A stretch of DNA of 64,000 bases from J054 sp965223095 (GCA_965223095.1 OZ244979.1:1922001-1986000), one strand, 5' to 3'. Positions 53,250 to 63,292 are shown, counted from the first letter of the stretch. Numbers and translations are program-made. Notes: generated from the letters alone by a model not told the origin.

Positions 53250-54080
53250 ATGCAGACAATTGTAGTAACCGGCAGCACGCGCGGTATTGGGTTGGGTCTG
53301 GCACGCGAATTCTTGCGACGCGGGCATAAGCTCGTGGTGACCGGGCGCAGCGATGCCTCCGTGGCCAAAGCCATGGCCGAACTAGAATCATTAGGTGAGG
53401 TTTTAGGTCAGGTTTGTGATGTTCGCGAGATGGTGGATCTTCGTAGCCTCTGGGATGCGGCTGTGGCCCGTTTTGGCCGGGTCGATATGTGGATCAACAA
53501 TGCCGCATTGGCGACTAACCATCATTTGCTGGATCAAGTTTCCGCCGAAGAGATTAGCGCGACGGTGGATACTAATCTGACTGGCACGATCTTTGGGTCG
53601 CAAGTGGCATTGCAAGGCATGTTGAAGCAGCGCGGTGGCAAAATCTATACCTTCGAAGGTTTTGGCAGTGATGGCATGACTAATCCCGGCCTAACAATTT
53701 ATGGGTCGACCAAATGCGCGGTTCGCTACTTCACCGCTTCGCTGGCGAAAGAGTATGCGGACAGTCCCGTGTTAATTGGTTCTCTAAGTCCCGGCATGGT
53801 GCCCACGGATTTGCTGATTTATTCATCCAAGGGTGAGGATCAAGCGAAATGGGAGAAGTCGAAACGAATCATGAATCTTTTGGGCGATAAGGTGGAAACG
53901 GTTACCCCGTGGTTGGCGGAGCAGGCCTTAGCCAATACTCGGCAGGGTGCGAAGATAGCCTGGCTAACGCGGCGCAAGGCAATGCTGCGTTTTTTGCTGC
54001 CAAAGTATCGCCAGCGCAACATTGTTGATGAGTATGAGCAAAGCCTCAGGCATCAGCCGGGACCCCAGGGCCGCGAATGA
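53250..54080 (+). CDS. Short-chain dehydrogenase/reductase (SDR)
   Basis: A 276-residue classical SDR. The NAD(P) loop is VVTGSTRGIGLGLAREF with the Gly-rich TGxxxGxG, the position after strand 2 has GRSDAS (Arg, suggesting NADP), NNAALATN is the NNAG-like motif, and the YxxxK active pair is in YGSTKCAVRYF. The central Ser of the catalytic set is not obvious: the segment before the Tyr reads GKIYTFEGFGSDG. The substrate is unknown. The frame is open from 53235, but the ATG at 53250 has GAGGG about 9 bases upstream. Its stop overlaps the glnS start (ATGA), so the two are co-translated. Confidence 0.83.
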   Translation: MQTIVVTGSTRGIGLGLAREFLRRGHKLVVTGRSDASVAKAMAELESLGEVLGQVCDVREMVDLRSLWDAAVARFGRVDMWINNAALATNHHLLDQVSAEEISATVDTNLTGTIFGSQVALQGMLKQRGGKIYTFEGFGSDGMTNPGLTIYGSTKCAVRYFTASLAKEYADSPVLIGSLSPGMVPTDLLIYSSKGEDQAKWEKSKRIMNLLGDKVETVTPWLAEQALANTRQGAKIAWLTRRKAMLRFLLPKYRQRNIVDEYEQSLRHQPGPQGRE

Positions 54081-55786
54081 GTGACACCGCCGACAGCGCC
54101 AGCGCGCGGGATTTCATTCGTCAGATCATCGCCGATGATCAGGCGAGCGCTAAACATGGCGGCCGGGTCGTGACTCGGTTTCCGCCCGAGCCTAATGGTT
54201 ATCTGCACATTGGTCACGCAAAGTCCATTTGCCTGAATTTTGGCGTCGCTAAAGAAAACGCCGGGCAGTGCTACCTGCGTTTCGACGATACCAATCCAGC
54301 CAAGGAAGATCAGGATTTTGTCGATGCCATTATTCGCGACGTACGCTGGCTAGGTTTCGACTGGGGGGATCATCAGACCTACGCGTCGAGCTATTTCGAG
54401 CAACTGTACGCCTGCGCCGAACAACTCATTGAAGCCGGTAAGGCCTATGTCGACAGCATGAGCTTCGAAGAAATTCGGCGCTACCGGGGGACCTTGACGC
54501 AGCCGGGTAAAAATAGCCCGCATCGCGAACGCAGCGTGGCGGAAAACTTGGCGTTATTTCGACGCATGCGAGCCGGCGAATTTGCCGACGGCGAGCATGT
54601 ATTGCGGGCAAAAATCGACATGGCATCGCCCAATGTGAATCTGCGCGATCCGACGCTATACCGCATTAGGCGTCTTAGTCATCAGCGCACCGGTGACGAC
54701 TGGTGCATTTACCCCATGTACGATTTCGCCCACACCCTCTCAGATGCCATCGAGGGCATTACTCATTCTTTGTGTACTTTGGAGTTCGAAGACCATCGCC
54801 CACTCTACGAGTGGTTTTTGGATAATCTAGACCTACCGCATCGGCCTCGGCAAATTGAATTTTCGCGTTTAAACGTGGCCTATATGATCACCAGTAAGCG
54901 AAAGCTGGCCACGCTCATTGACCAGGGCAAGGTTTCGGGTTGGGATGATCCGCGCATGCCCACCATCGCGGGCATGCGTCGTCGCGGCTACCCCGCCGCG
55001 GCCTTGCGCGAATTCTGCGCGCGGGTAGGGGTCACCAAGAAGGAAAATCTCATTGAGATGGGTGCGCTGGAGAGCGCGGTGCGTGAGAATCTCAATGAGA
55101 CTGCTCCCCGTGCCATGGCTGTTCTGGATCCCGTTAAAGTTGTGTTGACGAATTATCCGGCGGATCAAAGCGAAGCAATGACCGCGGCGAATCACCCCAA
55201 TCGTCCTGAGTTCGGTGAGCGTCACTTGCCCTTCGGGCGCGAGCTGTGGATCGAGCGCAGCGATTTTTTGGAAGACCCGCCGCGGAAGTTTTTTCGTCTC
55301 AAGCCGGGTGGTGAAGTGCGCTTACGTTATGCCTACATTATTCAGTGCGAAGACCTGGTCAAGAATGAAACCGGTGATATTGTAGAAATTCATTGTCGCT
55401 ATGACCCCGATAGTCGGCATGGTCAGCCGGGCGCCGATCGAAAAGTGAAGGGCACCATCCATTGGGTCGCCGTGGATACGGCAGTTGAGGCCGAAGTGCG
55501 GCTTTATGACCGATTGTTTACCTCTGCGCGGCCCGATGCTAATGATTCCGCGGAGAATTTTTCGGCGTCGCTGAATCCAAATTCGTTGACGGTTGCAGCC
55601 AACGCGAAATTGGAGCCCATGTTGGGCGCTGGCAGTCCCGGTGACTGCTTTCAGTTTGAGCGCAACGGCTACTTCATAGTTGATACCCAGGACTCACAGG
55701 CTGGCCTGCCGGTATTCAACCGCATTACAACACTGCGTGATTCCTGGGCCAAACTAGAAAAAGCAGCCTTGGCTGCATTGGCTTAG
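54077..55786 (+). CDS. glnS: Glutaminyl-tRNA synthetase
   Basis: A 569-residue class I synthetase that charges tRNA-Gln. The HIGH motif is in PPEPNGYLHIGHAKSI (residues 44-47), YLRFDDTNPAKEDQDF follows, and the KMSKS equivalent is MITSKRKL (about 270-276). WDDPRMPTIAGMRRRGYPA, GVTKKENLIEMGALE and APRAMAVLDPVK mark the catalytic core, and the C-terminal half forms the anticodon-binding beta-barrels (HLPFGRELWIERSDF, LRYAYIIQCED). Full-length and intact, so it is the housekeeping gene. A true GlnRS is typical of gamma- and some betaproteobacteria. Its start overlaps the SDR stop by 4 bases and its stop overlaps the convergent DUF62 gene by 4 bases. Confidence 0.97.
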   Translation: MSDTADSASARDFIRQIIADDQASAKHGGRVVTRFPPEPNGYLHIGHAKSICLNFGVAKENAGQCYLRFDDTNPAKEDQDFVDAIIRDVRWLGFDWGDHQTYASSYFEQLYACAEQLIEAGKAYVDSMSFEEIRRYRGTLTQPGKNSPHRERSVAENLALFRRMRAGEFADGEHVLRAKIDMASPNVNLRDPTLYRIRRLSHQRTGDDWCIYPMYDFAHTLSDAIEGITHSLCTLEFEDHRPLYEWFLDNLDLPHRPRQIEFSRLNVAYMITSKRKLATLIDQGKVSGWDDPRMPTIAGMRRRGYPAAALREFCARVGVTKKENLIEMGALESAVRENLNETAPRAMAVLDPVKVVLTNYPADQSEAMTAANHPNRPEFGERHLPFGRELWIERSDFLEDPPRKFFRLKPGGEVRLRYAYIIQCEDLVKNETGDIVEIHCRYDPDSRHGQPGADRKVKGTIHWVAVDTAVEAEVRLYDRLFTSARPDANDSAENFSASLNPNSLTVAANAKLEPMLGAGSPGDCFQFERNGYFIVDTQDSQAGLPVFNRITTLRDSWAKLEKAALAALA

Positions 55787-56580
55787 CGCTTCGCCAAATC
55801 CCGCACGAGCACCGGTGCACCACGGCCAAGTCCCAGTGCATCGGCTGCGCTGCCTTGTGCTCTAGCGATTTCCAGCACGCCAAAAGAGTTAAGCAGGGCT
55901 AAAAAGTCGCCGGGCCGGCTTTGTCCATAGGTTTTTTGCAGGGGAAATTGCTTTCCCCCCGCTTCGACTTGCGGCCTTGCGAGACCTGCTAGGCAGGCCG
56001 ATTCAATATTGGTGATCAAGTTCCCGAAATGATCCAGTGCTATCACCGTACCGCGCACTTCCTGGTGCCCAAGCTCCGGCATATCCAGCAATGAGGGCAC
56101 TAGATCGGTTACTTGATCGCCGATGTCGGCAGGCTGAGTCCGGCCCGTGATCAATTCGGCCGCCAAAGGCGCGAAAATATCCCGGCCATGAAATGTGTTG
56201 CTGGGTTCCGGCCAGTTTTGGGCGCCGCGCCAAGTTTCGTCGAGTCGAAAAACGCGCGCCGCTGGATCACCCGTCAATTGATCCGGGAGCAAGCCGTTGT
56301 CCGGGGCCAGGAATACATGTCCGTTGAATTCAAGTGCGACAATGTTCCGGTCGGTGCCGACGCCCGGGTCGACCACGGCGACATGCACCGAACCCTGTGG
56401 GAAATATTGATATGAGCGCGACAACCAAAAACCTGCCTCAGCCGGCCAATGCACGTGAATATCATGGGTTAAGTCAATAATTTTCGCCTGGGGTGCCCGG
56501 CTCAGCATGACGCCGTGCATGATGGCGACGAAAGGACCTTTGTGACCAAAGTCAGTGGTCAAGGTAATCACGTTGCTCAT
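55783..56580 (-). CDS. SAM hydroxide adenosyltransferase family protein (DUF62)
   Basis: A 265-residue protein of the S-adenosyl-L-methionine hydroxide adenosyltransferase family (DUF62; relatives include bacterial fluorinase and chlorinase). Conserved parts are ITLTTDFGHKGPFVAIMHGV, DLTHDIHVHWPAEAGFWL, VHVAVVDPGVGTDRNIVAL, LAPDNGLLPDQL and GTVIALDHFGNLITNIE. Members split SAM with water to adenosine and methionine; halide use requires special residues that are not apparent. It converges on glnS with a 4-base overlap of stops. No pathway partner lies next to it. Confidence 0.9.
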   Translation of the reverse strand: MSNVITLTTDFGHKGPFVAIMHGVMLSRAPQAKIIDLTHDIHVHWPAEAGFWLSRSYQYFPQGSVHVAVVDPGVGTDRNIVALEFNGHVFLAPDNGLLPDQLTGDPAARVFRLDETWRGAQNWPEPSNTFHGRDIFAPLAAELITGRTQPADIGDQVTDLVPSLLDMPELGHQEVRGTVIALDHFGNLITNIESACLAGLARPQVEAGGKQFPLQKTYGQSRPGDFLALLNSFGVLEIARAQGSAADALGLGRGAPVLVRDLAKR

Positions 56581-56703
56581 GTCGATATTCTAATGCCAAC
56601 TGGCGCAGTTTTCCGCTTACTCTAACTATCTCGTTTTTGTCGGTTCACGCGGGGCGCTCGCTTGGATCGCCGCATGCCGGTTCAGTTTGCTGCCCAAATG
56701 CGG

Positions 56704-57477
56704 CTAAATGGCGGCTTGCTTGCCGCCCTGGCCAGAACTGTTACCGTTCGGCGAATTCCAGCTTCTCGCCCAATAGATAAACGGCGTATCAAAGGCGGCA
56801 ATGAAGATCTTGAAGGCATATTTCACCAGGCCAAGTTGAAGAGCCGTTTGCAGATCCACCACACCCCACCAGACGACTAGAGAATACATCAACGTATCAA
56901 TGGTCTGCGAAGCCATGGTCGACAGATTGTTTCTTAGCCACAAGTATTTGCCGCGGGTGAGGCGCTTGATTGCATGAAAACACCAGACGTCAAAACTTTG
57001 GCTGATCAGGTAGGCAAGTAATGATCCAAAAACAAAGCGCGGTGTGAAATTTAGGATTGCTAAAAAGGCATTGTGAATATCCGTTGAGAATACCGCTGAA
57101 TCAGCCTCGGTAGAGGGTTTGAACAATAGGGAAACGCTGAGCATCAGCACAATTATCAGGCTGACGCCGAAGCCAATCCGCACCGCACGGTTCGCTTCGG
57201 CGCGGCCATATTTTTCGCTGAGTAAATCCGTGGCGAAGAAGATGCTTGAGTAAAAGATTACCCCGAGACTGGTTTGCATGCCGAAAATGATTGTCAGTTT
57301 AGGCCCCTGCAAGTTCGCCAGCAGGATGGATAGGACGATGGCGGCGAGTAGTCCCTGACGACCAAAAAGACGATACATCAACACCGTGCAGCCCAAGTCT
57401 AGGCACAAGGTGAATAGCCACAGAAGATTCTGATTAGCTAGAAAGAATTCTTGCAGCGCTGCCGGAAATATTGTCAC
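56704..57477 (-). CDS. yhhQ: YhhQ-type queuosine precursor transporter
   Basis: A 257-residue membrane protein of the VUT/YhhQ family, which imports queuosine precursors (7-cyano- or 7-aminomethyl-7-deazaguanine) for modification of tRNA. About six hydrophobic helices are seen, with LQGPKLTIIFGMQTSLGVIF, SIFFATDLLSEKYGRAEANRAV, and the typical DVWCFHAIKRLTRGKYLWLRNNLSTMASQ followed by TIDTLMYSLVVWWG. These segments are diagnostic. The gene stands alone on the minus strand, about 110 bases from the RND gene upstream. No queuosine biosynthesis gene is nearby. Confidence 0.88.
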   Translation of the reverse strand: MTIFPAALQEFFLANQNLLWLFTLCLDLGCTVLMYRLFGRQGLLAAIVLSILLANLQGPKLTIIFGMQTSLGVIFYSSIFFATDLLSEKYGRAEANRAVRIGFGVSLIIVLMLSVSLLFKPSTEADSAVFSTDIHNAFLAILNFTPRFVFGSLLAYLISQSFDVWCFHAIKRLTRGKYLWLRNNLSTMASQTIDTLMYSLVVWWGVVDLQTALQLGLVKYAFKIFIAAFDTPFIYWARSWNSPNGNSSGQGGKQAAI

Positions 57478-57586
57478 TGCGTGAATACTAACCGCGGTCG
57501 GCCATTGCTGCCCAGTCGCCGCAGGACTGGTAACGACCGGGTATCAAATAGCGCTGGGATCCCGCGAGTCTAGGCGGGTGGGCATT

Positions 57587-60500
57587 CTACGCCGCCGTTG
57601 GCCCGCCGACGGTGCGTTCAGTTCCAGCGCGACTGCTCTCGCGCAGTTTTCGGCGTGTCCGCCAGTTGCGTGAGATATTGGCCTGGATCATCAGTAGCGC
57701 AGGTGTGAGTAGCAGGGTCAGCAGCGTGGCAAACACCAAACCACCCGCGATGGCAGATGCCATTTGTTTCCACCATTGCGTGCCGGGACCGCCCAGGTAG
57801 ACCTCGCGGTTGAGGAGGTCGATATTCAGCGCGATGGCCATGGGCAATAGGCCCAATACGGTGGTAATGGTCGTTAACATGACTGGCCGGAGTCGCTGGG
57901 CGCCGGTACGAATGATGGCCTCCTGTGCATTCATCCCGGTTTCACGGATCTTGTTGAAAGTGTCGATCAGGACGATATTGTTGTTCACAACGATGCCGGC
58001 CAAGGCGATGGCGCCGATTCCGCAATTCACGAGGCTGAAAGATTGGCCGGTGACCAATAGGCCTAAAAATACGCCGCCGGTGGAAAACAAAACGGCCGTG
58101 AGTATGAGCAGCGCCTGGAACAAGCTATTGAATTGCGTTACTAAGATCATTGCCATCAAGCCCAAGGCAAAAGCAAAGGCTTGGCTGAGAAATTCCATGG
58201 TTTCTTGCTGATCGCGCGCGCCGCCTTCGAAGCTGAGTTGCACGCTTGCGTCCAGTCCCAAGCTCGGCAATCGCTGCTCGAGTTCCTTGACGATGGGGTC
58301 CAGTTGGGCGCCCGGCGCAAGATCGGCCTGTACCAACATGGTGCGACGCATGTCGGTGCGCATGATCGTGCGCGTCGCTTTGGCGGGGCGGCGACTCACG
58401 AAGGTACCAATGGGAACATTGCCGTCGCGCGTGGGGATGCGTAGTTCGCTCAAGCGATCAAGGCTGCGGTCATTGCCGGGAAAACGTACCCGAATATCGA
58501 TTTCTTCGTCCGCATCATTGGGCCGGTATTCCCCGACCTTAATGCCATTGGTGACGAGTTGAATGACACTGCCCACGAGGCTGACATCCGCGCCAAATTT
58601 GGCGGCTTCGGCCCGATCAACATCCAATTGCCATTCGATGCCGGGTAGTGGCGCTGTATCTTCGGCATTGATCACGCCGTCAATGGCTGCTAGCTCGGCC
58701 CGAATAGTTTGTACGGCATGTTGCAGGGCGTCTAGGTCGGGAGATGCCGCCTCAATTTCGATGGGTTTGCCCGTTTGGGGGCCTTCCTCGGGCAAGCGTG
58801 TTTCGATAACCAGCCCGGCGATACTGGCGGTGCGCTGGCGGATATCGGCCATGATTTCGTCCGCCGGCCGCCGGGTCCGCCAGTCCGAGAAGTTAAGGCG
58901 AATGGCGCCAATTTGATCCGGCGCTGCCCCATTGCCGCCGGAGCCTGACTGGACGTCTATGTAGTCAACACCATCAATGCCGTAAATTCTGTCTTCGACC
59001 AAGCGTACGAGCTTATCTTTCTCTTTCGGCGAATAGTCGCCCAGAGCACGTATGTCGACTGAGCCTTGATTGGGTTCGACATTGGGGAACATGGTGATGC
59101 CGTTGCCAAACAAGGCATAGCTGCCATACAAGCTCAACAGTAATAGGGTAATAATGGCGACAATACGCCAGGGGTGTTGCATGGCCGTGAACATGAGCTG
59201 CACGTAGCGACCGGTTAGGCCGCCGATACTATTCAGTTCGCCCATTTCCGCGGCGATAAGATTGCGGCGGATGTTTTCATTAAAGTGTCCCGGCTTGCCG
59301 AATAGGGTGCCCATGGAGGGGACGACCACCAGCGCCATGACCAAGGAGGCGGATAGAATCGCCAGCAGTGTTACGGGAAAAAACAGCATGAAGTTGCCAA
59401 TCATGCCGGGCCAAAAGATTAGCGGTAAAAAAGCCACGCAGGTGGTCGCGGTAGAAGCAATAATTGGCCAGGCCATACGCTTGGCCGCCTCGGTATAGGC
59501 ATAGCGCCGGTGAAGCCCCTCGGCCATTTTTCTGTCAGCGAGTTCGGTAACCACAATGGCGCCATCCACCAGCAGGCCCACCGCCATGATGCTGGCAAAC
59601 AAGACCACCATGTTGACGCTCATGCCTAAGAGGTTTAGTACGAAAAAGCCGGCACAGAACGAGCCGGGAATGGCAATGCCGACTAGTAACGCATTTTGAA
59701 ATCCAAGTACGCCAATCAGAACGATAAACACCAAGACGATCGCGGCGACAACATTATTGACAAGATTGGAGATATTGCGCTCGACCCATTTGGATTTATC
59801 CCGGGAAAAAATGAGTTCCACTCCGGGTGGCCAACGTGGCGATACGGCCTCGACAATTTCTCTGACTTCTTCAGCCGTCTTGATTAAGTTGGCGCCACTG
59901 CGACCAACAACTTTTAGTGCCAGTGACGGCTTGCCGTTGAGTCGAGCGAAACTGTCAGGGTCTTTAAATGTTCTGCGGACCTGGGCAATGTCTTCAAAAT
60001 GCACGACCCGCTCACCATCGACTTTAATGGGCAGGCGCAATACGTCTTCCGGGTTTTCGATAACGCCGGGCACCTTGATTGCGAAACGTCCTTGTTCGCT
60101 TTGCAGAGCCCCGGCGGCCACGAGGCGGTTGTTTCGCTCAACAAAATTCAGAACATCAGCGGGTGACAGGCCGTAGCTCTCCATTGCCAGAGGATCGACC
60201 ACGACTTCTAAAACTTCCTCGCGCGAGCCGATCACGTTGACTTCTAGCACGCCACCAATGCTCTCGAGACGGTCGGCAAGGTCTTTGGCCACCGCCACGA
60301 GTGCGCGCTCGGATACCGACCCACTAAGGTTCATAACGATCATTGGATCAAAGCGTGAAAACTTCACCTCATCGACGCGCGGCTCGTCGGCATCCTGCGG
60401 CAATTTGGGTTGCGCCAGGTCTACGCGTTCGCGTACTTCCTGTAGAGCCTCGTTGACGTCAATCTCCGGGTTAAATTCCAAGCTGATGGTCGCGCGGCCC

Positions 60501-60760
60501 TCCGCGGCAGAGCCCACCATTTCTTTCAAGCCATCGAGGCTGCGTAGCTCTTGTTCTAGTGGCCTGACCAGGAGTCGTTCCGAGTCTTCCGGCGAGACGC
60601 CTTCGAGAAAAACTTGCACATTAATAAACGGAAAGGCGACGTCGGGTTCGTTTTCCTTGGGCATGTCCTGGTAGGAGATAACGCCGGCTATGACCACCAC
60701 GAGAAACGCGATAATCACGGTGCGGCTGCGCGCAATGGCCGATTCAATGGCCTTGATCAT
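57587..60760 (-). CDS. RND efflux pump inner-membrane protein
   Basis: A 1057-residue AcrB/MdtB-like transporter with the RND layout: helix 1 (RTVIIAFLVVVIAGVISY), a periplasmic half with LVRPLEQELRSLDGLKEMVG and KFSRFDPMIVMNLSG, helices with NVVAAIVLVFIVLIGVLGF and the proton-relay segment MAVGLLVDGAIVVTELADR (Asp), then the second half with IRLNFSDWRTRR and the closing helices GIGAIALAGIVVNNNIVLID and LLTLLLTPALLMIQ. It exports compounds using the proton gradient. The start overlaps the adaptor stop by 4 bases (ATGA), so PadR, adaptor and pump form one operon. No outer-membrane TolC-type gene is in the window. Confidence 0.94.
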   Translation of the reverse strand: MIKAIESAIARSRTVIIAFLVVVIAGVISYQDMPKENEPDVAFPFINVQVFLEGVSPEDSERLLVRPLEQELRSLDGLKEMVGSAAEGRATISLEFNPEIDVNEALQEVRERVDLAQPKLPQDADEPRVDEVKFSRFDPMIVMNLSGSVSERALVAVAKDLADRLESIGGVLEVNVIGSREEVLEVVVDPLAMESYGLSPADVLNFVERNNRLVAAGALQSEQGRFAIKVPGVIENPEDVLRLPIKVDGERVVHFEDIAQVRRTFKDPDSFARLNGKPSLALKVVGRSGANLIKTAEEVREIVEAVSPRWPPGVELIFSRDKSKWVERNISNLVNNVVAAIVLVFIVLIGVLGFQNALLVGIAIPGSFCAGFFVLNLLGMSVNMVVLFASIMAVGLLVDGAIVVTELADRKMAEGLHRRYAYTEAAKRMAWPIIASTATTCVAFLPLIFWPGMIGNFMLFFPVTLLAILSASLVMALVVVPSMGTLFGKPGHFNENIRRNLIAAEMGELNSIGGLTGRYVQLMFTAMQHPWRIVAIITLLLLSLYGSYALFGNGITMFPNVEPNQGSVDIRALGDYSPKEKDKLVRLVEDRIYGIDGVDYIDVQSGSGGNGAAPDQIGAIRLNFSDWRTRRPADEIMADIRQRTASIAGLVIETRLPEEGPQTGKPIEIEAASPDLDALQHAVQTIRAELAAIDGVINAEDTAPLPGIEWQLDVDRAEAAKFGADVSLVGSVIQLVTNGIKVGEYRPNDADEEIDIRVRFPGNDRSLDRLSELRIPTRDGNVPIGTFVSRRPAKATRTIMRTDMRRTMLVQADLAPGAQLDPIVKELEQRLPSLGLDASVQLSFEGGARDQQETMEFLSQAFAFALGLMAMILVTQFNSLFQALLILTAVLFSTGGVFLGLLVTGQSFSLVNCGIGAIALAGIVVNNNIVLIDTFNKIRETGMNAQEAIIRTGAQRLRPVMLTTITTVLGLLPMAIALNIDLLNREVYLGGPGTQWWKQMASAIAGGLVFATLLTLLLTPALLMIQANISRNWRTRRKLRESSRAGTERTVGGPTAA

Positions 60761-61875
60761 TGAACAGCCTCGGCTGCCAAGGCCGTATCGGTTTCTGCGA
60801 ATACCGGATCAACCAGTTCACCAACCTGCGCATAGCCCTGACCGATGGTGATGACGCTGGTGGTCTCAGGTAGGCCGGATACCCAAACGCCGTCTTTGTC
60901 GGTGCGCGCAATTTCCACGGGATAAAACACCACGCGGTTAAAGTCATCCACTGCCTTAAGGCCAATCGTGCCGTCGGTGTCCAGGGTTAGTAGCGAAGGC
61001 GCGACTTTTTGCGCCATGATTTCTCCGCCCGGAACGCGCATTTCCGCGGTGACACCCGCGGGGATGCTGCCATCGGGGTTCGGGATTTCTAGTTCTACGG
61101 TGAATGTTCTGGTCGCTTCATCCGCCACCGGGGCCAGGTAGCGAATTCGGCCAGTTAGCTTTTGGCCAGTTACTAACTCGGCACTGGCCACCGTGCCTTG
61201 ACTGACATAGCGGGCGTCTTGTTCCGCAATGCTGCCGGTAATGATCACGCTGGTGTTGTCAACGAAATTCGCGATCTCATCGCCGGCCCGGACAAAGTCG
61301 CCCAGTTCGACAGGCCGTTCTAAAATCACGCCGTCAAATGGCGCTCGTATCACACGATATTGCAGATCTAGCTTTGCGCGAGTAAGTTCGGCACGGGCGG
61401 CTTCTAGCTTGGCTAGGGTCTCCGCAATTTGTGTATCCGATACATAGCCCTCTGCTTTAAGTTTACGTTGCCCTTCATACGCGGTTTTGTGTTCGGTGAC
61501 GCCGGCACGCGCTTGTTCTAGTCGGGCCTGCCGGTCGCGCAAGTCCAGACGCAGAATGGTGTCGCCTTCCTTTAGGCGCTCCCCACGCTTGGCAATGATG
61601 GCTTCAACCCGGCCATCAGTTTCTGCTCTAACCTCAACCGCGCGCGCCGGGGCCGAGCGTCCGTAGACACTGATGTAGCGCGTGATGGGCTGTGCTGATT
61701 GCACCCTTGCTTGCACGCGCACCGTGGCTGGGGTGGCTGTCTCATCCCCTGATTTGGCCACAGGGCTGGAGATGCCGCGTGCGACATAGCCTGAGGCTAT
61801 CCATAGCAGCACAGCCCCGGTCACTAAAACAGCGAGCAGCCAAGGTCGGTCACTGATGATTTGCTTGATTTTCAT
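60757..61875 (-). CDS. RND periplasmic adaptor (HlyD/AcrA family)
   Basis: A 372-residue membrane fusion protein. An N-terminal signal anchor (RPWLLAVLVTGAVLLWIASG) is followed by the first lipoyl half (EVRAETDGRVEAIIAKRGERLKEGD), an alpha-hairpin (LRDRQARLEQARAGVTEHK, AETLAKLEAARAELTRAKL), the second lipoyl half (VIRAPFDGVILERPVELGDFV) and the beta-barrel domains. It links the pump to an outer-membrane channel. Its start overlaps the stop of padR and its stop overlaps the start of the pump, both as ATGA. Confidence 0.92.
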   Translation of the reverse strand: MKIKQIISDRPWLLAVLVTGAVLLWIASGYVARGISSPVAKSGDETATPATVRVQARVQSAQPITRYISVYGRSAPARAVEVRAETDGRVEAIIAKRGERLKEGDTILRLDLRDRQARLEQARAGVTEHKTAYEGQRKLKAEGYVSDTQIAETLAKLEAARAELTRAKLDLQYRVIRAPFDGVILERPVELGDFVRAGDEIANFVDNTSVIITGSIAEQDARYVSQGTVASAELVTGQKLTGRIRYLAPVADEATRTFTVELEIPNPDGSIPAGVTAEMRVPGGEIMAQKVAPSLLTLDTDGTIGLKAVDDFNRVVFYPVEIARTDKDGVWVSGLPETTSVITIGQGYAQVGELVDPVFAETDTALAAEAVQ

Positions 61876-62465
61876 GGCCGGCTCTCAATGCCTGCTGGCG
61901 TTGAATTCGTCTTATTGCGGCTGCGCTGATGATCTTGTGCCGCCCGCGATGCATTCAGCAGCTGTTCTCGATGGGTTTCGATGTATTCGGTCGCGGTTTT
62001 CGCTAATGCGGCGCCAAAGCCCGCGGTAAAACTTGCCCCGGCCGATGGCTCCCGCGGTGCCTTGTCGGTGAGCTCATTAATATGGTTAATGCTGTCCCGG
62101 AGGTCAGCGATTTGGTTATTTAAAACCCGCTCGAGTTGTTCGTATGGCAAGAATTCCGAGAAATAGATGGTGGCAAGAAACTCCGAGCGCAGTTTATGTT
62201 GCGGCCGGGCGCTGGCCAGTGCACGAGCAAATTCGCGCTTGCCTTGCGCGGTGATTGCGTAGACTTTACGGTCCGGTTTCCCGGTCTGCGGCACACGCTC
62301 GCACTCGATGAGCCCCTTGTTGGCTAAATCGGCCAGAGCAGGATAGATGGAGCCGTAGCCGGCCGGAAAAAAGTATTTAAAGGTAGATTCGAATTCTTTT
62401 TTTAGCTCGTATCCACAGGCGTTGCGGGTGCTCAGAAGTCCAAGGCAGAGGGTTTTTACGTCCAT
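61872..62465 (-). CDS. PadR-family transcriptional repressor
   Basis: A 197-residue regulator. The PadR winged helix is at residues about 1-85: KTLCLGLLSTRNACGYELKK, FPAGYGSIYPALADLANKGL (recognition helix), IECERVPQTGKPDRKVYAIT (wing). A C-terminal helical part (YEQLERVLNNQIADLRDSINH) makes the dimer. PadR proteins usually repress transport or detoxification genes until a compound binds. It is the first gene of the RND operon, and a palindrome 54 bases upstream of its start is a likely operator, so it probably represses itself and the pump. The C-terminal tail is disordered and basic. Confidence 0.88.
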   Translation of the reverse strand: MDVKTLCLGLLSTRNACGYELKKEFESTFKYFFPAGYGSIYPALADLANKGLIECERVPQTGKPDRKVYAITAQGKREFARALASARPQHKLRSEFLATIYFSEFLPYEQLERVLNNQIADLRDSINHINELTDKAPREPSAGASFTAGFGAALAKTATEYIETHREQLLNASRAAQDHQRSRNKTNSTPAGIESRP

Positions 62466-63292
62466 TGTTTGCGCTGCTTTAATAGCTGGTTGCCGGCGAC
62501 TAGCGGTCGCTCGTATGTGTATCGGACCGATACTGTAAGTGCCCAGGCCCAGGCTGTGCCACTGACTGCATCACAGCTGCTTACGCTGCAGCGAGACCTT
62601 CGTTTGCCGAGATGAGCGTAACTCTTTGTGAAACCAAGGATTCGCATCGGAAATTCGAGTTCAGCCCACCTATATATCGGCTTGTAACAATTTGTAACTT
62701 GCTGATGTATCAAATAATTCGGCCGAGATTTGCGCAGCCTGGTCGCGGCCATGCAGGGCAAATTTCGACCCACTTTCGCCGCCTCGCTGGGGCGCGACGG
62801 TTCGCTCGCGTCATGATGCGACGCCGGTCAGGGGCGGTCGCTACAGTCAGATTCTGTTGGCTTCTTGGGTCAGTGTTGCAGCCGTCGCGATGGCCAGCCG
62901 CCGCGCTTGCCCAACAAACTTGCGTGACCGCGAGCTGAACCCGAACCGTTCTGGGCGCACCAATACTCGATAAATCGAGCCTTTCTATTGCGGTATCTGC
63001 AAGCGAAACGCCTGCGGCCGAAGCAGGGGCCTGCGTTGTATTCATCAATGATGCGGGCGGTGCTAGGCCTGTCGCACCCGCCCGTGAAGTGCGCAGTATC
63101 CGCATGTCCGGGCGGCGCCGAATTCCCGCCGCGCTGTGTTTTGGGTTTGATCGCTGGATTATGTTGATTCGCGACGGCGTCACGTCGCTTCGTGGGGACC
63201 TTGCCGCAGTCCGGCATGGCGGATGAAGGGGCAAGGCCCCGCGCGTATAATGTCGCCATCGCCTGCACGCGGAGTAATGTTGCTTCGATATC
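62466..63292 (+). other. Divergent intergenic region between the PadR and TPR genes
   Basis: About 830 bases. The long minus-strand frame (62710-63384) is Arg/Ser/Ala-rich, overlaps the start of the TPR gene and has no ribosome binding site; I treat it as chance. Near 62688 an imperfect direct repeat TTGTAACaatTTGTAAC lies in AT-rich DNA and may be regulatory. No gene is supported here. Confidence 0.4.
62519..62533 (-). promoter_or_regulatory. Candidate PadR operator
   Basis: GTATCGG-A-CCGATAC is a perfect 7-1-7 palindrome located 54 bases before the start codon of the PadR gene. It could overlap the core promoter on the minus strand. It is the only strong palindrome found upstream of this operon, so an operator role is likely but inferred. 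Confidence 0.45.
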
